DNA of 64,000 nt, taken from NCBI GenBank assembly GCA_042862465.1, contig JASTVH010000006.1:248001-312000 (forward strand), written 5' to 3'. The stretch is from JASTVH01 sp042862465 (GTDB lineage Bacteria > Pseudomonadota > Gammaproteobacteria > Pseudomonadales > Oleiphilaceae). Shown piece after piece: positions 55,881-64,000 of the stretch. The position numbers were made by a program, and so were the translations under genes. The number at the start of each line of letters is the position of its first letter. Within the stretch, counting starts at the first letter, position 1. Under the pieces are notes generated by a model, which was not told the origin of the DNA, ran no database searches, and saw only the letters and a program-made list of their open reading frames with translations.

Positions 55881-58631
55881 GTGAGTACCCGTTATCTGGA
55901 AGCGCTTTTCAATCCCCGGTCTATTGTGATCGTCGGTGCCTCGGAGCGGCCCGACAATCTGGGCGGGATGGTGTTGCGGAACCTCATGGCGTCGGATTTC
56001 CCGGGCGAGCTGCTGGTGGTCAACCGGCATGATTACGACAATGTCCACGGTATCCCATGCCTGCGCAAGGTATCCCGGATTCGCAGTCGTCCCGACCTGG
56101 CCATCATCTGTACGCCCCCGGAAACCGTCCCCAAGATTATTCGCCAGCTCGGGGAAATGGGGGTCAAGACCGCCATGGTTCTGACCGGGGGGATGTCGCG
56201 CAGTCACAGCAAGACGGGCCGACCCCTGATGTATGCGGTGCGCGATGCCGCCCGTGACACCCGCATCCGCGTGCTCGGCCCGAACACCATTGGCCTGATG
56301 GTCCCCAAGCACGGCATTAACGCGACCTACGCCCATATGGGGGTTATGCCCGGCAAGATCGGCTTTGTGGGCCAGTCCGGTACCATCGCCAGTGCGGTGA
56401 TTGACTGGGCCTTCGCTCGCGGAGTGGGTTTCTCCCATTTTCTGACACTGGGGGACGGCATGGATATCGATCATGACGATCTGATCGACTATCTGGCCCA
56501 GGACCACAGCACCCGTGCCATTCTCCTGCACATGGAGCACATTCCCAATCCCCGCCGCTTCATCTCTGCGGTTCGTTCGGCCTCCAAGACCAAGCCGGTC
56601 ATCGCGGTGAAAAGCGGGCGGGTACCGGAATCGGAATGGCTGCCCCAACCGCTGCCGGACGGCATTACCAAGTCCGATCCCATCTATGATGCCGTCCTGC
56701 GTCGCGCCGGCGTTCTGCGGGTGAACGGGCTCGATGAAATGTTCGATGCCCTGGAGACCCTGACGCGCATGCGCAAGGTACGTCGCGAAGAATTGGCGAT
56801 TCTGGCCAATGGAGTCGGGCCCGGCGTACTGGCAGTGGACCGGCTGGCGAGTCTGGATGGAGAGCTGGCGCAGCTGTCGCAGAAAACCGTCGATGCCCTG
56901 GTGGACCTGCTGCCGCCGTACTGGAGCCGCAAGAATCCCATCGATCTTAGTTACGATGCCGACGCTGAGCGCTATTACCAGGCCATCAAACTCCTGGCTC
57001 ACGACACCCACGTTTCCAATGTGCTGGTGATGTACGCCCCAACGCTCACCGAGGACAGCCTGCAGATCGCCGATGCGGTGGTCCGGGCGACCAAGGAGAC
57101 GCGCCTCAACGTCTTCACCTGCTGGCTGGGCCAGAGCACCGTGCTGGATGCCCGGGAGGAATTTTACCGGGCCGGTATTCCCACGTTCTTCTCACCGGAG
57201 AAGGCCATCAAGGCACTGATGCACCACGTCAACCACCAGCGCATTCAGAATCTGTTGCGGGAGACCCCGGAATCCTTCACCGAGATGCGTGTCGACCGCT
57301 CCAACGCGCGCAAGATCGTCACCCATGCTCTGCGAGCGCGCCGCAATCACCTGTCCAACCGTGAAGCGAGGGAGCTGGTGGCGGATTATGGCATCCCGGT
57401 GCTGGCCACCCATTACTGTGATGACGAGGAAGAGGTGGTTGAGGCTTACCGGGAAATCCGGGAACCCATCAATCTGACTCTCATCCACGAAAAGAGCTGT
57501 CATCCCTTTATTGAGGAAAAGACAGGGCGAGGACGCTACAAGGCCACCATTCAGCGCCTCAATGACGAATCGGCGATCCGGCGCTCCTGCGAGCTCTTGA
57601 TCGAGGAGTACCGTCAGCACTTTCCTGAAAGCGGGTTCATGGGATTTGCCGTACAGCGGGCTCACGAGCATTTGGGGGGAATCGGATTCAGTCTGGGCAT
57701 CACCCGGGACCCATTGTTCGGGCCGCTGGTCGTCTGTGGGGCCGGAGGCGCCAGCGTGAATGTGATGAGCGACCGGCGCATCGCGTTGCCGCCTCTCAAC
57801 ATGGTCCTGGCGCGGGAGCTGCTTTCCCGGACCTACATGTACCGCCTGCTCAGGGAATACAGCTACCGGCCGGAGCAGGACATTCGCGCGGTGTGCGAGA
57901 CCCTGGTCACCCTCTCGCAGATCATCATCGATATTCCGGAAATCAAGGGGCTGGAAATCCTACCGCTCCTGTTCAATGAAAAAGGCGCCATAGCGGTGGA
58001 TCTGGCCGTCGATCTGGCTGAACCTGCGCGGCTGATTATCCAACCCTATCCGCGGGAGCTGGAGGAGTGGATCGTGCTGCCCAAGTCTCACCGCCGGGTG
58101 ATCATCCGCCCGATTCGCGACGAGGACGAGCCGGCCCATATCGAGTTTCACGAGAAGCAGAGCCCGGAGTCCATTCGCTATCGTTTTTTCCAGTACCGCA
58201 AGCACTTCAGCCATGAAGACGTGGTGCAAATGGTGCAGATCGACTATGACCGGGAGATGGTGTTTATCGCCAGCGCGCCCAAGGGGATTGATCAGGAAGA
58301 GGAAACCCTGGGGTCAGTCCGGGTGTGGACCGATGCCGACAACCTCCAGTGCGAGTTCGCCGTGATGGTGCGCGACGACATGCGCGGCGAAAACCTCGGC
58401 TTTACCCTGATGCAGAAGATGATCGAATACTGCCGCGCCCGGGGGACGGTAGAGATGGTCGGCAATGTCTTGCCGGATAATCGACCGATGCTGCGTCTGG
58501 CGGAAAAACTCGGGTTTGAGGTGAGCTACAACGCCGAGGAAGAGGTCATGGACCTGCGCCTGCCGCTGAATCGGCCCGAGGACGAGTGGCAGCGTGAGCG
58601 GCTTGGCGGGAAGACCGCATTTGAGATCTAG
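55881..58631 (+). CDS. Pat-type protein lysine acetyltransferase (ADP-forming CoA ligase-like + GNAT)
   Basis: The 916-residue protein starts at GTG 55881. It has an ADP-forming acyl-CoA synthetase module (CoA-binding IVIVGASERPDNLGGMVL near 15, IGFVGQSGTIASAV near 155, ATP-grasp-like segment about 490-700) followed by a GNAT domain (about 735-895) with EFAVMVRDDMRGENLGFTL, acetyl-CoA loop RDDMRGENLG and MLRLAEKLGFEV. This is the Salmonella Pat/YfiQ architecture, in which the GNAT domain acetylates enzymes such as acetyl-CoA synthetase and the ligase domain has a regulatory role. It is divergent from a deacylase. Confidence 0.93.
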   Translation: MSTRYLEALFNPRSIVIVGASERPDNLGGMVLRNLMASDFPGELLVVNRHDYDNVHGIPCLRKVSRIRSRPDLAIICTPPETVPKIIRQLGEMGVKTAMVLTGGMSRSHSKTGRPLMYAVRDAARDTRIRVLGPNTIGLMVPKHGINATYAHMGVMPGKIGFVGQSGTIASAVIDWAFARGVGFSHFLTLGDGMDIDHDDLIDYLAQDHSTRAILLHMEHIPNPRRFISAVRSASKTKPVIAVKSGRVPESEWLPQPLPDGITKSDPIYDAVLRRAGVLRVNGLDEMFDALETLTRMRKVRREELAILANGVGPGVLAVDRLASLDGELAQLSQKTVDALVDLLPPYWSRKNPIDLSYDADAERYYQAIKLLAHDTHVSNVLVMYAPTLTEDSLQIADAVVRATKETRLNVFTCWLGQSTVLDAREEFYRAGIPTFFSPEKAIKALMHHVNHQRIQNLLRETPESFTEMRVDRSNARKIVTHALRARRNHLSNREARELVADYGIPVLATHYCDDEEEVVEAYREIREPINLTLIHEKSCHPFIEEKTGRGRYKATIQRLNDESAIRRSCELLIEEYRQHFPESGFMGFAVQRAHEHLGGIGFSLGITRDPLFGPLVVCGAGGASVNVMSDRRIALPPLNMVLARELLSRTYMYRLLREYSYRPEQDIRAVCETLVTLSQIIIDIPEIKGLEILPLLFNEKGAIAVDLAVDLAEPARLIIQPYPRELEEWIVLPKSHRRVIIRPIRDEDEPAHIEFHEKQSPESIRYRFFQYRKHFSHEDVVQMVQIDYDREMVFIASAPKGIDQEEETLGSVRVWTDADNLQCEFAVMVRDDMRGENLGFTLMQKMIEYCRARGTVEMVGNVLPDNRPMLRLAEKLGFEVSYNAEEEVMDLRLPLNRPEDEWQRERLGGKTAFEI

Positions 58632-58720
58632 ACCGATGGGCAGCCAGCGCACGGTTGCTGACCGTGCGCCAGAGCCGTACCCTCAGGGTTTGTTCGACTC
58701 GCAACCGAGGGTGAAGGTCC

Positions 58721-60406
58721 ATGGCAGACAATACCGACAAGCGCCGAACACACTCTTCCAAAATCGTTGACGGCGATTCCCGTGCCCCCAATCGCGCCAT
58801 GCTCCGCGCGGTCGGGTTCAATGACGAGGACTTCAAGAAGCCGCAGGTGGGCATCGCCTCCACCTGGAGCCAGGTCACCCCCTGCAACATTCATATCGAC
58901 AAGCTGGCGGATCAGGCGGCCGAGGGCGCCCAGGCAGCGGGTGGCAAGCCGGTGATCTTCAACACCATCACTGTGTCCGACGGCATCTCCATGGGGTCGC
59001 CAGGGATGCGCTATTCCCTGGTTTCCCGGGAAGTGATTGCTGATTCCATCGAGACGGTTACCGGGGCCCAGGGCTTTGATGGGCTGGTCACGTTCGGGGG
59101 CTGTGACAAGAACATGCCCGGTTGCGTGATGGCGATGGCGCGGCTCAACCGACCGTCCGTGTTCGTTTATGGCGGGACGATTCAGCCAGGCCCGGAGCGG
59201 CGCGATATCGTCTCCGTATTCGAAGCAGTGGGTGCCCGCGCCCAGAACCGCATCTCTGCCATCGAACTCAAGGAAGTGGAAGACACGGCCATTCCAGGTC
59301 CGGGCTCCTGCGGCGGCATGTACACCGCCAACACCATGGCCTCGGCCATCGAGGCCCTGGGTCTGAGCCTGCCCAACAGCTCCGCCCAGGAAGCAGTGTC
59401 CGATACCAAGGCCGAGGATGCGCGGCGGGCCGGCGAGGCGGTGCTCAATCTCCTGGAAAAGGACATCAAACCCTCGGACATCCTTACCCGCAAGGCTTTC
59501 GAGAATGCCATCACCACGGTCATTGCCCTGGGCGGCTCAACCAATGCCGTATTGCACCTGCTGGCCATCGCCCACGCAGCGGAGGTACCGCTGAGCCTGG
59601 AGGACTTCGTCCGTATCGGCGACAAGACGCCGGTGCTGGCTGATCTCAAACCCAGCGGTACCTTCCTCATGTCCGAACTGATCGCCATCGGCGGTATTCG
59701 GCCCTTGATGAAAACCTTGCTGGATGCTGGCTACCTCCATGGCGACTGCCTCACTGTCACCGGCAAGACCCTGGCCGAGAACCTGGAAGACGTCGAGCCC
59801 TATCCGGAGAACCAAGCCATCGTCCAGCCCCTCGACAAGCCCCTCAAGCCCACCAGCCATCTGGTGGTGCTCTACGGGAATCTGGCCCCGACCGGGGCCG
59901 TGGCCAAGATTTCCGGCAAGGAAGGGGAGTGGTTTGAAGGGACGGCCCGGGTGTTCCATGCCGAAGAGGAAGCCCTGGACGCGATCCTCGACGGGACCGT
60001 GCAAAAAGGCGATGTCATTGTCATCCGCTACGAAGGCCCGAAGGGCGGCCCGGGTATGCGCGAAATGCTGAGCCCGACCTCCGCCATCATGGGCAAGGGG
60101 CTGGGCAAGGATGTGGCGTTGATTACCGATGGGCGCTTTTCCGGCGGCAGTCACGGTTTTGTGGTCGGCCATGTCACGCCGGAAGCGGCTGAGGGCGGGC
60201 CGATTGCGCTGGTTAAAGACGGTGATCGCATCGTGATCGACGCGGCCCAGCGAGCCATTACCCTGGAAGTGGATGAGAAAACCCTGGAGGCTCGCCGGAA
60301 GAACTGGAAGCTGGCGGTCCAGCCGCCCAAGCGGGGAGTGCTGGCTAAATATGCCCGGCAGGTGAGTTCGGCCTCGGAAGGGGCGGTTACTGATGGGGAC
60401 GAGTGA
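58721..60406 (+). CDS. ilvD: Dihydroxy-acid dehydratase
   Basis: The 561-residue IlvD dehydrates 2,3-dihydroxy acids in valine and isoleucine synthesis. The Fe-S ligands are visible: Cys in [10 protein letters not shown] near 55, [10 protein letters not shown] near 125, and [15 protein letters not shown] near 192. [11 protein letters not shown] near the C-terminus holds the catalytic Ser. At ~560 residues it belongs to the shorter group related to [2Fe-2S] dehydratases, not the ~616-residue E. coli type. It is preceded 89 bases away by the Pat gene on the same strand. Confidence 0.96.
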   Translation: MADNTDKRRTHSSKIVDGDSRAPNRAMLRAVGFNDEDFKKPQVGIASTWSQVTPCNIHIDKLADQAAEGAQAAGGKPVIFNTITVSDGISMGSPGMRYSLVSREVIADSIETVTGAQGFDGLVTFGGCDKNMPGCVMAMARLNRPSVFVYGGTIQPGPERRDIVSVFEAVGARAQNRISAIELKEVEDTAIPGPGSCGGMYTANTMASAIEALGLSLPNSSAQEAVSDTKAEDARRAGEAVLNLLEKDIKPSDILTRKAFENAITTVIALGGSTNAVLHLLAIAHAAEVPLSLEDFVRIGDKTPVLADLKPSGTFLMSELIAIGGIRPLMKTLLDAGYLHGDCLTVTGKTLAENLEDVEPYPENQAIVQPLDKPLKPTSHLVVLYGNLAPTGAVAKISGKEGEWFEGTARVFHAEEEALDAILDGTVQKGDVIVIRYEGPKGGPGMREMLSPTSAIMGKGLGKDVALITDGRFSGGSHGFVVGHVTPEAAEGGPIALVKDGDRIVIDAAQRAITLEVDEKTLEARRKNWKLAVQPPKRGVLAKYARQVSSASEGAVTDGDE

Positions 60407-60456
60407 GGAAGAGGTTGGCCGGTTCCGTTGAGGAAACGATGGGCGCCACAGTGAGA

Positions 60457-60536
60457 GTAGGTTGGGCTAAGCCTGCGCAGCCCAACATTCCGGGGGTAAC
60501 CCTTGATGTTGGGCTTCCTTCGTCAGCCCAACCTAC
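60457..60536. repeat. REP-like compound palindrome
   Basis: The outer arms GTAGGTTGGGCT and AGCCCAACCTAC are perfectly complementary, with inner copies (AGCCCAACAT and ATGTTGGGCT) between them, so the element folds as a Y or nested hairpin. GTAGGTTGGGCT-type elements recur as extragenic repeats in many Proteobacteria. Confidence 0.75.
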
Positions 60537-60545
60537 CTGATTGCC

Positions 60546-60564
60546 CGCCGGCGGTTTGCCGGCG
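60546..60564. terminator. Terminator hairpin between ilvD and rdgC
   Basis: CGCCGGC-GGTTT-GCCGGCG, a perfect 7-bp stem, extended by outer TGC/GCA, followed on the plus strand by AAGGTTTTATT. The genes on both sides converge here, so it probably serves both. Confidence 0.65.
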
Positions 60565-60589
60565 AGCAAGGTTTTATTGGCCGTTCGGT

Positions 60590-61513
60590 TCAGGCCACGA
60601 TTGCCTCGCGATCCTCGCCACCCAGGGCTTCCAGAAGCACCGGGAACAGCCGGGCAATCTCCAGGGTCATCAGGCTGAATGCGCCATCGAACTTGGCCAG
60701 GGCGTCATCGCTGTCGATGTCGTCGATCTGGTCCTTCAGCGTCTCACCAAACTTCAGGCGACGCAGGGTCAGTTCCTCATCGAGCAGAAACGACAGGCTC
60801 TCCTGCCAGTCGAGCGCGACACGGGTGACCTGCATACCGCTTTCCAGATGCGCCAGGATTTCCTCGCCCTGCAGATCCAGCCCACGACAGCGCACCACGC
60901 CGCCTTCTTCACCGGTATCCTTAAGCTCGCATTCCTGGCCCAGCGCCATGCCGGCGGGCAGCTGAAGGTCGCCCTTGAGCCAGGCGGTCATGACGAAGTT
61001 GGGGGACTGCTGCACCGCCGGCGGACGAATAGGCAGGGAACCGAGCGTGTTACGCAGGGTGCTGGCCAGCTCTTCCGCCTGCTTGGCGGACGCCGTATCG
61101 ACCACCATGTAGCCCTCTTGGGGCGCCAGATAGGCAAACGTGTGGCGGGAACGGGTAAAGGCCTTGGGCAACAGTTCCAGCGTGAGCTGGTCCTTGAGTT
61201 CGTTCTTTTCCTTGCGGCCGACTTTACGGCTCTGCTCGGTCTCGATTTTCTCCACCTGCTCGGCCAGCGCTTCCTTGATTACCGCTGAGGGGAGAATCTT
61301 CTCTTCCTTGCGCAGGCAAACCAGGAAATTGTTGTTGGCGACATGGACCAGGCCTGGCGCGCGACCGCCCAGGGGAGAGGCCCAACCCAAACGGAAGCTG
61401 TCCTGCGGGCCGCAGGGGCTGAAGGCGCCTTCTTCCAGTTTGCTTTCAAGTTCTTCAGCGTCGAATTCCACCGGCTTGGTGAAACGAAAAATGCGGGCGT
61501 TACGAAACCACAT
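60590..61513 (-). CDS. rdgC: Recombination-associated protein RdgC
   Basis: The start is ATG 61513 (TGGAG upstream), giving 307 residues beginning MWFRNARIFRFTKP, as in the ~303-residue E. coli RdgC; the 13 extra codons to 61552 are not needed. Other landmarks are the GWASPLGGRAPGLVH segment and the LDEELTLRRLKFGETLKDQ region of the ring interface. RdgC forms a ring around DNA and restrains RecA. It is single, convergent with ilvD. Confidence 0.95.
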   Translation of the reverse strand: MWFRNARIFRFTKPVEFDAEELESKLEEGAFSPCGPQDSFRLGWASPLGGRAPGLVHVANNNFLVCLRKEEKILPSAVIKEALAEQVEKIETEQSRKVGRKEKNELKDQLTLELLPKAFTRSRHTFAYLAPQEGYMVVDTASAKQAEELASTLRNTLGSLPIRPPAVQQSPNFVMTAWLKGDLQLPAGMALGQECELKDTGEEGGVVRCRGLDLQGEEILAHLESGMQVTRVALDWQESLSFLLDEELTLRRLKFGETLKDQIDDIDSDDALAKFDGAFSLMTLEIARLFPVLLEALGGEDREAIVA

Positions 61514-61623
61514 AGTGACTCCATTCCAGAAAAAACGGACGGGAATTTGCAATCAGAGGTGAACGATCAAGGGGGGAAAGACTAGCAGAATTATCTTCAG
61601 GGGGAAGGGAAAATTTAAGGCAA

Positions 61624-61659
61624 TTTCCCCACTTATCGCGATGGCAATAAGTGGGGAAA
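61624..61659 (-). terminator. Hairpin downstream of the DUF2788 gene
   Basis: TTTCCCCACTTAT and ATAAGTGGGGAAA form a perfect 13-bp stem with a 10-base loop, eight bases past the DUF2788 stop. The A/T-rich ends of the stem suit a terminator. Confidence 0.7.
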
Positions 61660-61666
61660 AGGGGTG

Positions 61667-61867
61667 CTAGACCTGAATTACTTCAACCAGAACGGTCTTG
61701 ATGATAAAGCCGGCCATGCCTGCGCCCAGGGCGAAAAACAGCACCGCGGTACCGATCCGACCGGCGTTGGAACGCTTGGCCAGATCCCAGATGATAAAGC
61801 CCATGTAGGCAATCAGCGCCGTGATCAGTACGGCCAGTGAGATGGATTCAAAGGTTTCAATCGACAT
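61667..61867 (-). CDS. DUF2788 small membrane protein
   Basis: ATG 61867 follows AGGAGGTTGTT, giving 66 residues. Two hydrophobic segments are predicted to span the membrane (ISLAVLITALIAYMGFIIW and IGTAVLFFALGAGMAGFII) with a basic loop between (DLAKRSNAGR). This is the DUF2788 family of small gammaproteobacterial inner-membrane proteins; its function is unknown. Confidence 0.85.
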   Translation of the reverse strand: MSIETFESISLAVLITALIAYMGFIIWDLAKRSNAGRIGTAVLFFALGAGMAGFIIKTVLVEVIQV

Positions 61868-61996
61868 AACAACCTCCTGAAAAAAGGAGCGCAATTATAG
61901 CGGGAAGTTGTTGTCGAAACCAGTTTTTAGACGAAAACGCAATGATCTGGGTCAAGAATGGGTGAGGTGAGGACCGTGCGAGAGTTTACGGTGAAC

Positions 61997-62770
61997 TTAA
62001 GCTTGGTCCCGGGTAAACACCCAGTTATCGCCCTTGGAGAGCTCCTCGTTGAAGCTGTAACCCTCCCAATCGAACCCCTTGAGGTCGTCCACCTGGGTAA
62101 TCCGGTTTTTGATGGCGTAAGCGCACATCAGGCCGCGGGCTTTTTTGGCGAAGAAACTGATCATCTTGTACTGGCCGTTCTTCCAGTCCTTGAACTGGGG
62201 CGTCACCACCCGTTTGGCCGCCAGCTCCTTCTTCCTGACCGACTTGAAGTACTCATTGGAGGCCAGGTTCACCAGAATGCCATCATCGGCTTCCAGGTCG
62301 GCATTCAGGCTCTCGGTGATCTTGTCGCCCCAGAAGGCATACAGATCCTTACCGCGCGTGTTCTCAAAGCGGGTGCCCATTTCCAGGCGGTAGGGCTGCA
62401 TCAGGTCCAGCGGGCGAAGCACGCCATAGAGGCCGGACAGAATGCGCAGATGGGCCTGGGCAAATTCAAAATCAGCCTCTTCGAATTGATCGGCGGCCAG
62501 CCCGGTGTAGACGTCGCCCTTGAAGGCCAGAATCGCCTGGCGGGCATTGTCCAGATCGAAGGGGGTGTGCCATTCCTGATAGCGTTGGGCGTTCAGCTCG
62601 CCCAGCTTGGCGCTGATTCCCATCAAGTCACTGACCTGGTGGGGTTCCAGCGGTTTGAGTTGATCGATCAGTTCGCAGGCGTCCTCCAGAAAACGCGGCT
62701 GCGTGTATGTGTCTGTCGGGCGCGGGCTTTCGTAGTCCAGCTTTTTCGCCGGGGAAATGACGAGCAACAT
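61997..62770 (-). CDS. yaaA: Peroxide stress protein YaaA
   Basis: The 257-residue protein is YaaA (DUF328/UPF0246): [18 protein letters not shown] at the start, [46 protein letters not shown] and [16 protein letters not shown]. coli YaaA binds DNA and lowers intracellular free iron during peroxide stress. It lies ten bases after the glutaredoxin-like gene on the same strand, so the two are likely co-transcribed. Confidence 0.95.
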   Translation of the reverse strand: MLLVISPAKKLDYESPRPTDTYTQPRFLEDACELIDQLKPLEPHQVSDLMGISAKLGELNAQRYQEWHTPFDLDNARQAILAFKGDVYTGLAADQFEEADFEFAQAHLRILSGLYGVLRPLDLMQPYRLEMGTRFENTRGKDLYAFWGDKITESLNADLEADDGILVNLASNEYFKSVRKKELAAKRVVTPQFKDWKNGQYKMISFFAKKARGLMCAYAIKNRITQVDDLKGFDWEGYSFNEELSKGDNWVFTRDQA

Positions 62771-62780
62771 AGAATTCAGC

Positions 62781-63014
62781 CTATTTCAGAAAGTCCAGAA
62801 CATCCTGCATGTTGAACGGCCACTGGAGTTCGGCCCCGGTATCGGTACGGCGCAAGACGGGTATCCGCTCACCGTATTTGTCCACAAGGCCGGCTTCCTG
62901 GGCGATATCAATAGCGTCCACCGGAATGGGCTCTTCCAGGGGGACCTGCATCAGTAACTGCTCCGCCTCTTCGCAGAGCGTGCACTGTTCCGTCGTATAA
63001 AACACCAGTCGCAT
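62781..63014 (-). CDS. Glutaredoxin-family protein (DUF836-like)
   Basis: The 77-residue protein has a minimal thioredoxin fold: [19 protein letters not shown] with an active CTLC motif, [20 protein letters not shown] (cis-Pro), and [16 protein letters not shown]. It belongs to the short glutaredoxin-like DUF836 group. It follows yciK by eight bases and precedes yaaA, hinting at a redox or stress unit. Its substrate is unknown. Confidence 0.88.
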   Translation of the reverse strand: MRLVFYTTEQCTLCEEAEQLLMQVPLEEPIPVDAIDIAQEAGLVDKYGERIPVLRRTDTGAELQWPFNMQDVLDFLK

Positions 63015-63022
63015 CGCGGCCT

Positions 63023-63787
63023 CTACTTTTGCTGTGCGTCGAACTGCTCGCCCGTGACCCCGGTGCTGTCAGGCCCCATCAGATACAGGTAGGTGGGCAT
63101 GATGTCCTCGGGGCGGGGATTGTGGTTGGGATTTTCCGCCGGATAGGCGAGGGCGCGCATGTTGGTGCGGGTGGCGCCGGGATTGATGCTGTTGACGCGA
63201 ATATTGCTGCGCTCATCGTCCAGCTCATCGGCCAGCAGCTGCATCAGCCCTTCGGTGCCGAACTTCGAGATGGCATAGGCGCCCCAGTAGGCCCGCGCCT
63301 TGCGGCCCACGCTACTGGAAGTGAATAGCAGAGAGGCGTCTTCGGACTTGCGCATCAGCGGAATCAGGGCCTGACTCAGCAGGAACTGGGCATGCAGGTT
63401 GACGTGCATGACCTGGGTCCAGGTATCCGGATCGTACATTTCCACCGGCGTTCTCAGGCCCAGAATGCTGGCGTTGTGCAGCAGCCCGTCCACGCGGCCG
63501 AAGGCCTCGTCGATGCGGGTGGCCACTTCCTCATAATCATGGGAGGTGGCGCCTTCCAGATTCAGCGGCACGATGGCCGGCTGAGGATGGCCAGCCGCCT
63601 CGATTTCGTCATACACCGCTTCGAGCTTGCCAACGGTGCGTCCCAACAGAATGACGGTGGCACCATGGGCGGCGAATGTTTTGGCTGCCGCCCGGCCAAT
63701 GCCGTCACCGGCACCGGTCACCATGATGACGCGGTCTTTAAGCAGGTCCGCCGGCGCCTGGTAATCCTTCTTGCATATTGCGGCCAT
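63023..63787 (-). CDS. yciK: YciK-family SDR oxidoreductase
   Basis: The 254-residue protein is a YciK-type SDR: VTGAGDGIGRAAAKTFAAH at the cofactor site, LLHNASILGLRTPVE, SSSVGRKARAYWGAYAISK (catalytic Ser, Tyr, Lys), and NPGATRTNMRA. GAGGAGAAG precedes the ATG. It follows the HAD phosphatase gene by 17 bases, the conserved order in many gammaproteobacteria. The true substrate is not known. Confidence 0.94.
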   Translation of the reverse strand: MAAICKKDYQAPADLLKDRVIMVTGAGDGIGRAAAKTFAAHGATVILLGRTVGKLEAVYDEIEAAGHPQPAIVPLNLEGATSHDYEEVATRIDEAFGRVDGLLHNASILGLRTPVEMYDPDTWTQVMHVNLHAQFLLSQALIPLMRKSEDASLLFTSSSVGRKARAYWGAYAISKFGTEGLMQLLADELDDERSNIRVNSINPGATRTNMRALAYPAENPNHNPRPEDIMPTYLYLMGPDSTGVTGEQFDAQQK

Positions 63788-63804
63788 TCAACTTCTCCTC
63801 ACAT

Positions 63805-64000
63805 TCATGCGGCTTCGGTGCGGCGCTGCAACCATTCTAACAAGGCTGCGGCATCCTCGGCGGTGTAATCGGCATCCCAGGCGTCAATGACTTCCGGGTG
63901 CTCCAGATAACCGTAACGGACGGCCACGGTAAGCATGCCGGCACGACGTCCTGCTTCGATATCGCGCTCGTGGTCGCCGACATAGATGCCGCCGGTGGGC
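63805..64000 (-). CDS. HAD phosphatase (Gph/MupP type), 5' part outside window
   Basis: The minus-strand frame from the right edge to TGA at 63805 encodes the last 64 residues of a HAD-family phosphatase: GIYVGDHERDIEAGRRAGM contains the motif IV acidic pair (GD...D), followed by LTVAVRYGYLEHP and a helical tail. Genes in this position upstream of yciK are annotated as phosphoglycolate phosphatase (Gph) or, in pseudomonads, the MurNAc-6-phosphate phosphatase MupP. The visible part cannot separate these. Confidence 0.85.
   Translation of the reverse strand, partial: PTGGIYVGDHERDIEAGRRAGMLTVAVRYGYLEHPEVIDAWDADYTAEDAAALLEWLQRRTEAA

Noticed and set aside
55866..57011. 381-codon open frame antisense to the Pat gene
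   Set aside because: It mirrors high-GC coding sequence, has no ribosome site or domain, and the plus-strand Pat reading is unambiguous.
60503..61288. 261-codon frame antisense to rdgC
   Set aside because: Begins inside the REP-like repeat and terminator hairpin; rdgC is certain on the opposite strand.

Overview
The window comes from a flagellated gammaproteobacterium. The core genes rdgC, yciK, yaaA, ilvD, a DUF2788 gene and the tail of a Gph/MupP-type phosphatase upstream of yciK fit a marine Marinobacter-like relative of Pseudomonas. The genus is an inference from gene content only.

Region 1 (1-25,078) is a genomic island inserted at the 3' end of a tRNA-Arg(CCU) gene, with a tyrosine integrase beside the tRNA. 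From the left edge it carries: (a) a four-gene minus-strand operon encoding a sigma-70-like factor, a small HTH-like protein, a fusion of an ImmA/IrrE metallopeptidase, a UvrD helicase and an AddB-like Fe-S nuclease domain, and a protein of repeated ubiquitin-like domains cut by the window edge; (b) an orphan AT-rich gene and a remnant of a YgjP-type metallopeptidase; (c) a seven-gene plus-strand defence operon, RHH regulator - hsdM - GmrSD-like DUF262/DUF1524 - hsdS - darT - darG - hsdR, most junctions being 4-base ATGA overlaps; (d) island housekeeping genes: AlpA-type regulators (one a tandem fusion), a YagK/YfjJ (inovirus Gp2-like) replication protein, a multi-winged-helix protein, a coiled-coil protein and the integrase.

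Region 2 (25,202-43,383) starts with a TIGR04283/TIGR04282 transferase pair and continues into a sugar and flagellin-glycosylation locus: a TPR-methyltransferase, pseB, pseC, a short NeuB-like synthase, a pyruvyltransferase-like protein, a six-gene minus-strand operon (TalC-like transaldolase, three SDRs, ATP-grasp, C-methyltransferase), a GH57-like protein, a SpsF-PseG fusion and a sulfotransferase. The set resembles the pseudaminic acid pathway but has no recognisable PseH, a PseI lacking its SAF domain and a PseG domain whose catalytic His is Gln, so the product may be a different sugar. Two genes carry G8-G9 tracts at places where slippage could switch expression.

Region 3 (43,629-53,737) is the filament cluster: a flagellin on the minus strand with a sigma-54-type promoter, a Maf/DUF115 glycosyltransferase, a second flagellin with a near-consensus sigma-28 promoter, flaG, fliD (own sigma-28 promoter) and fliS. 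The two ~700-residue flagellins are about 1.4 times the length of common ones and have inserted internal repeats. Region 2 probably makes the glycans that Maf places on these filaments.

Region 4 (53,999-64,000) is ordinary chromosome: a periplasmic solute-binding-like protein, a histone-deacetylase-like deacylase divergent from a Pat-type protein acetyltransferase, ilvD, a REP-like palindrome, rdgC, a DUF2788 membrane protein, yaaA, a glutaredoxin-like protein, yciK and a partial HAD phosphatase.
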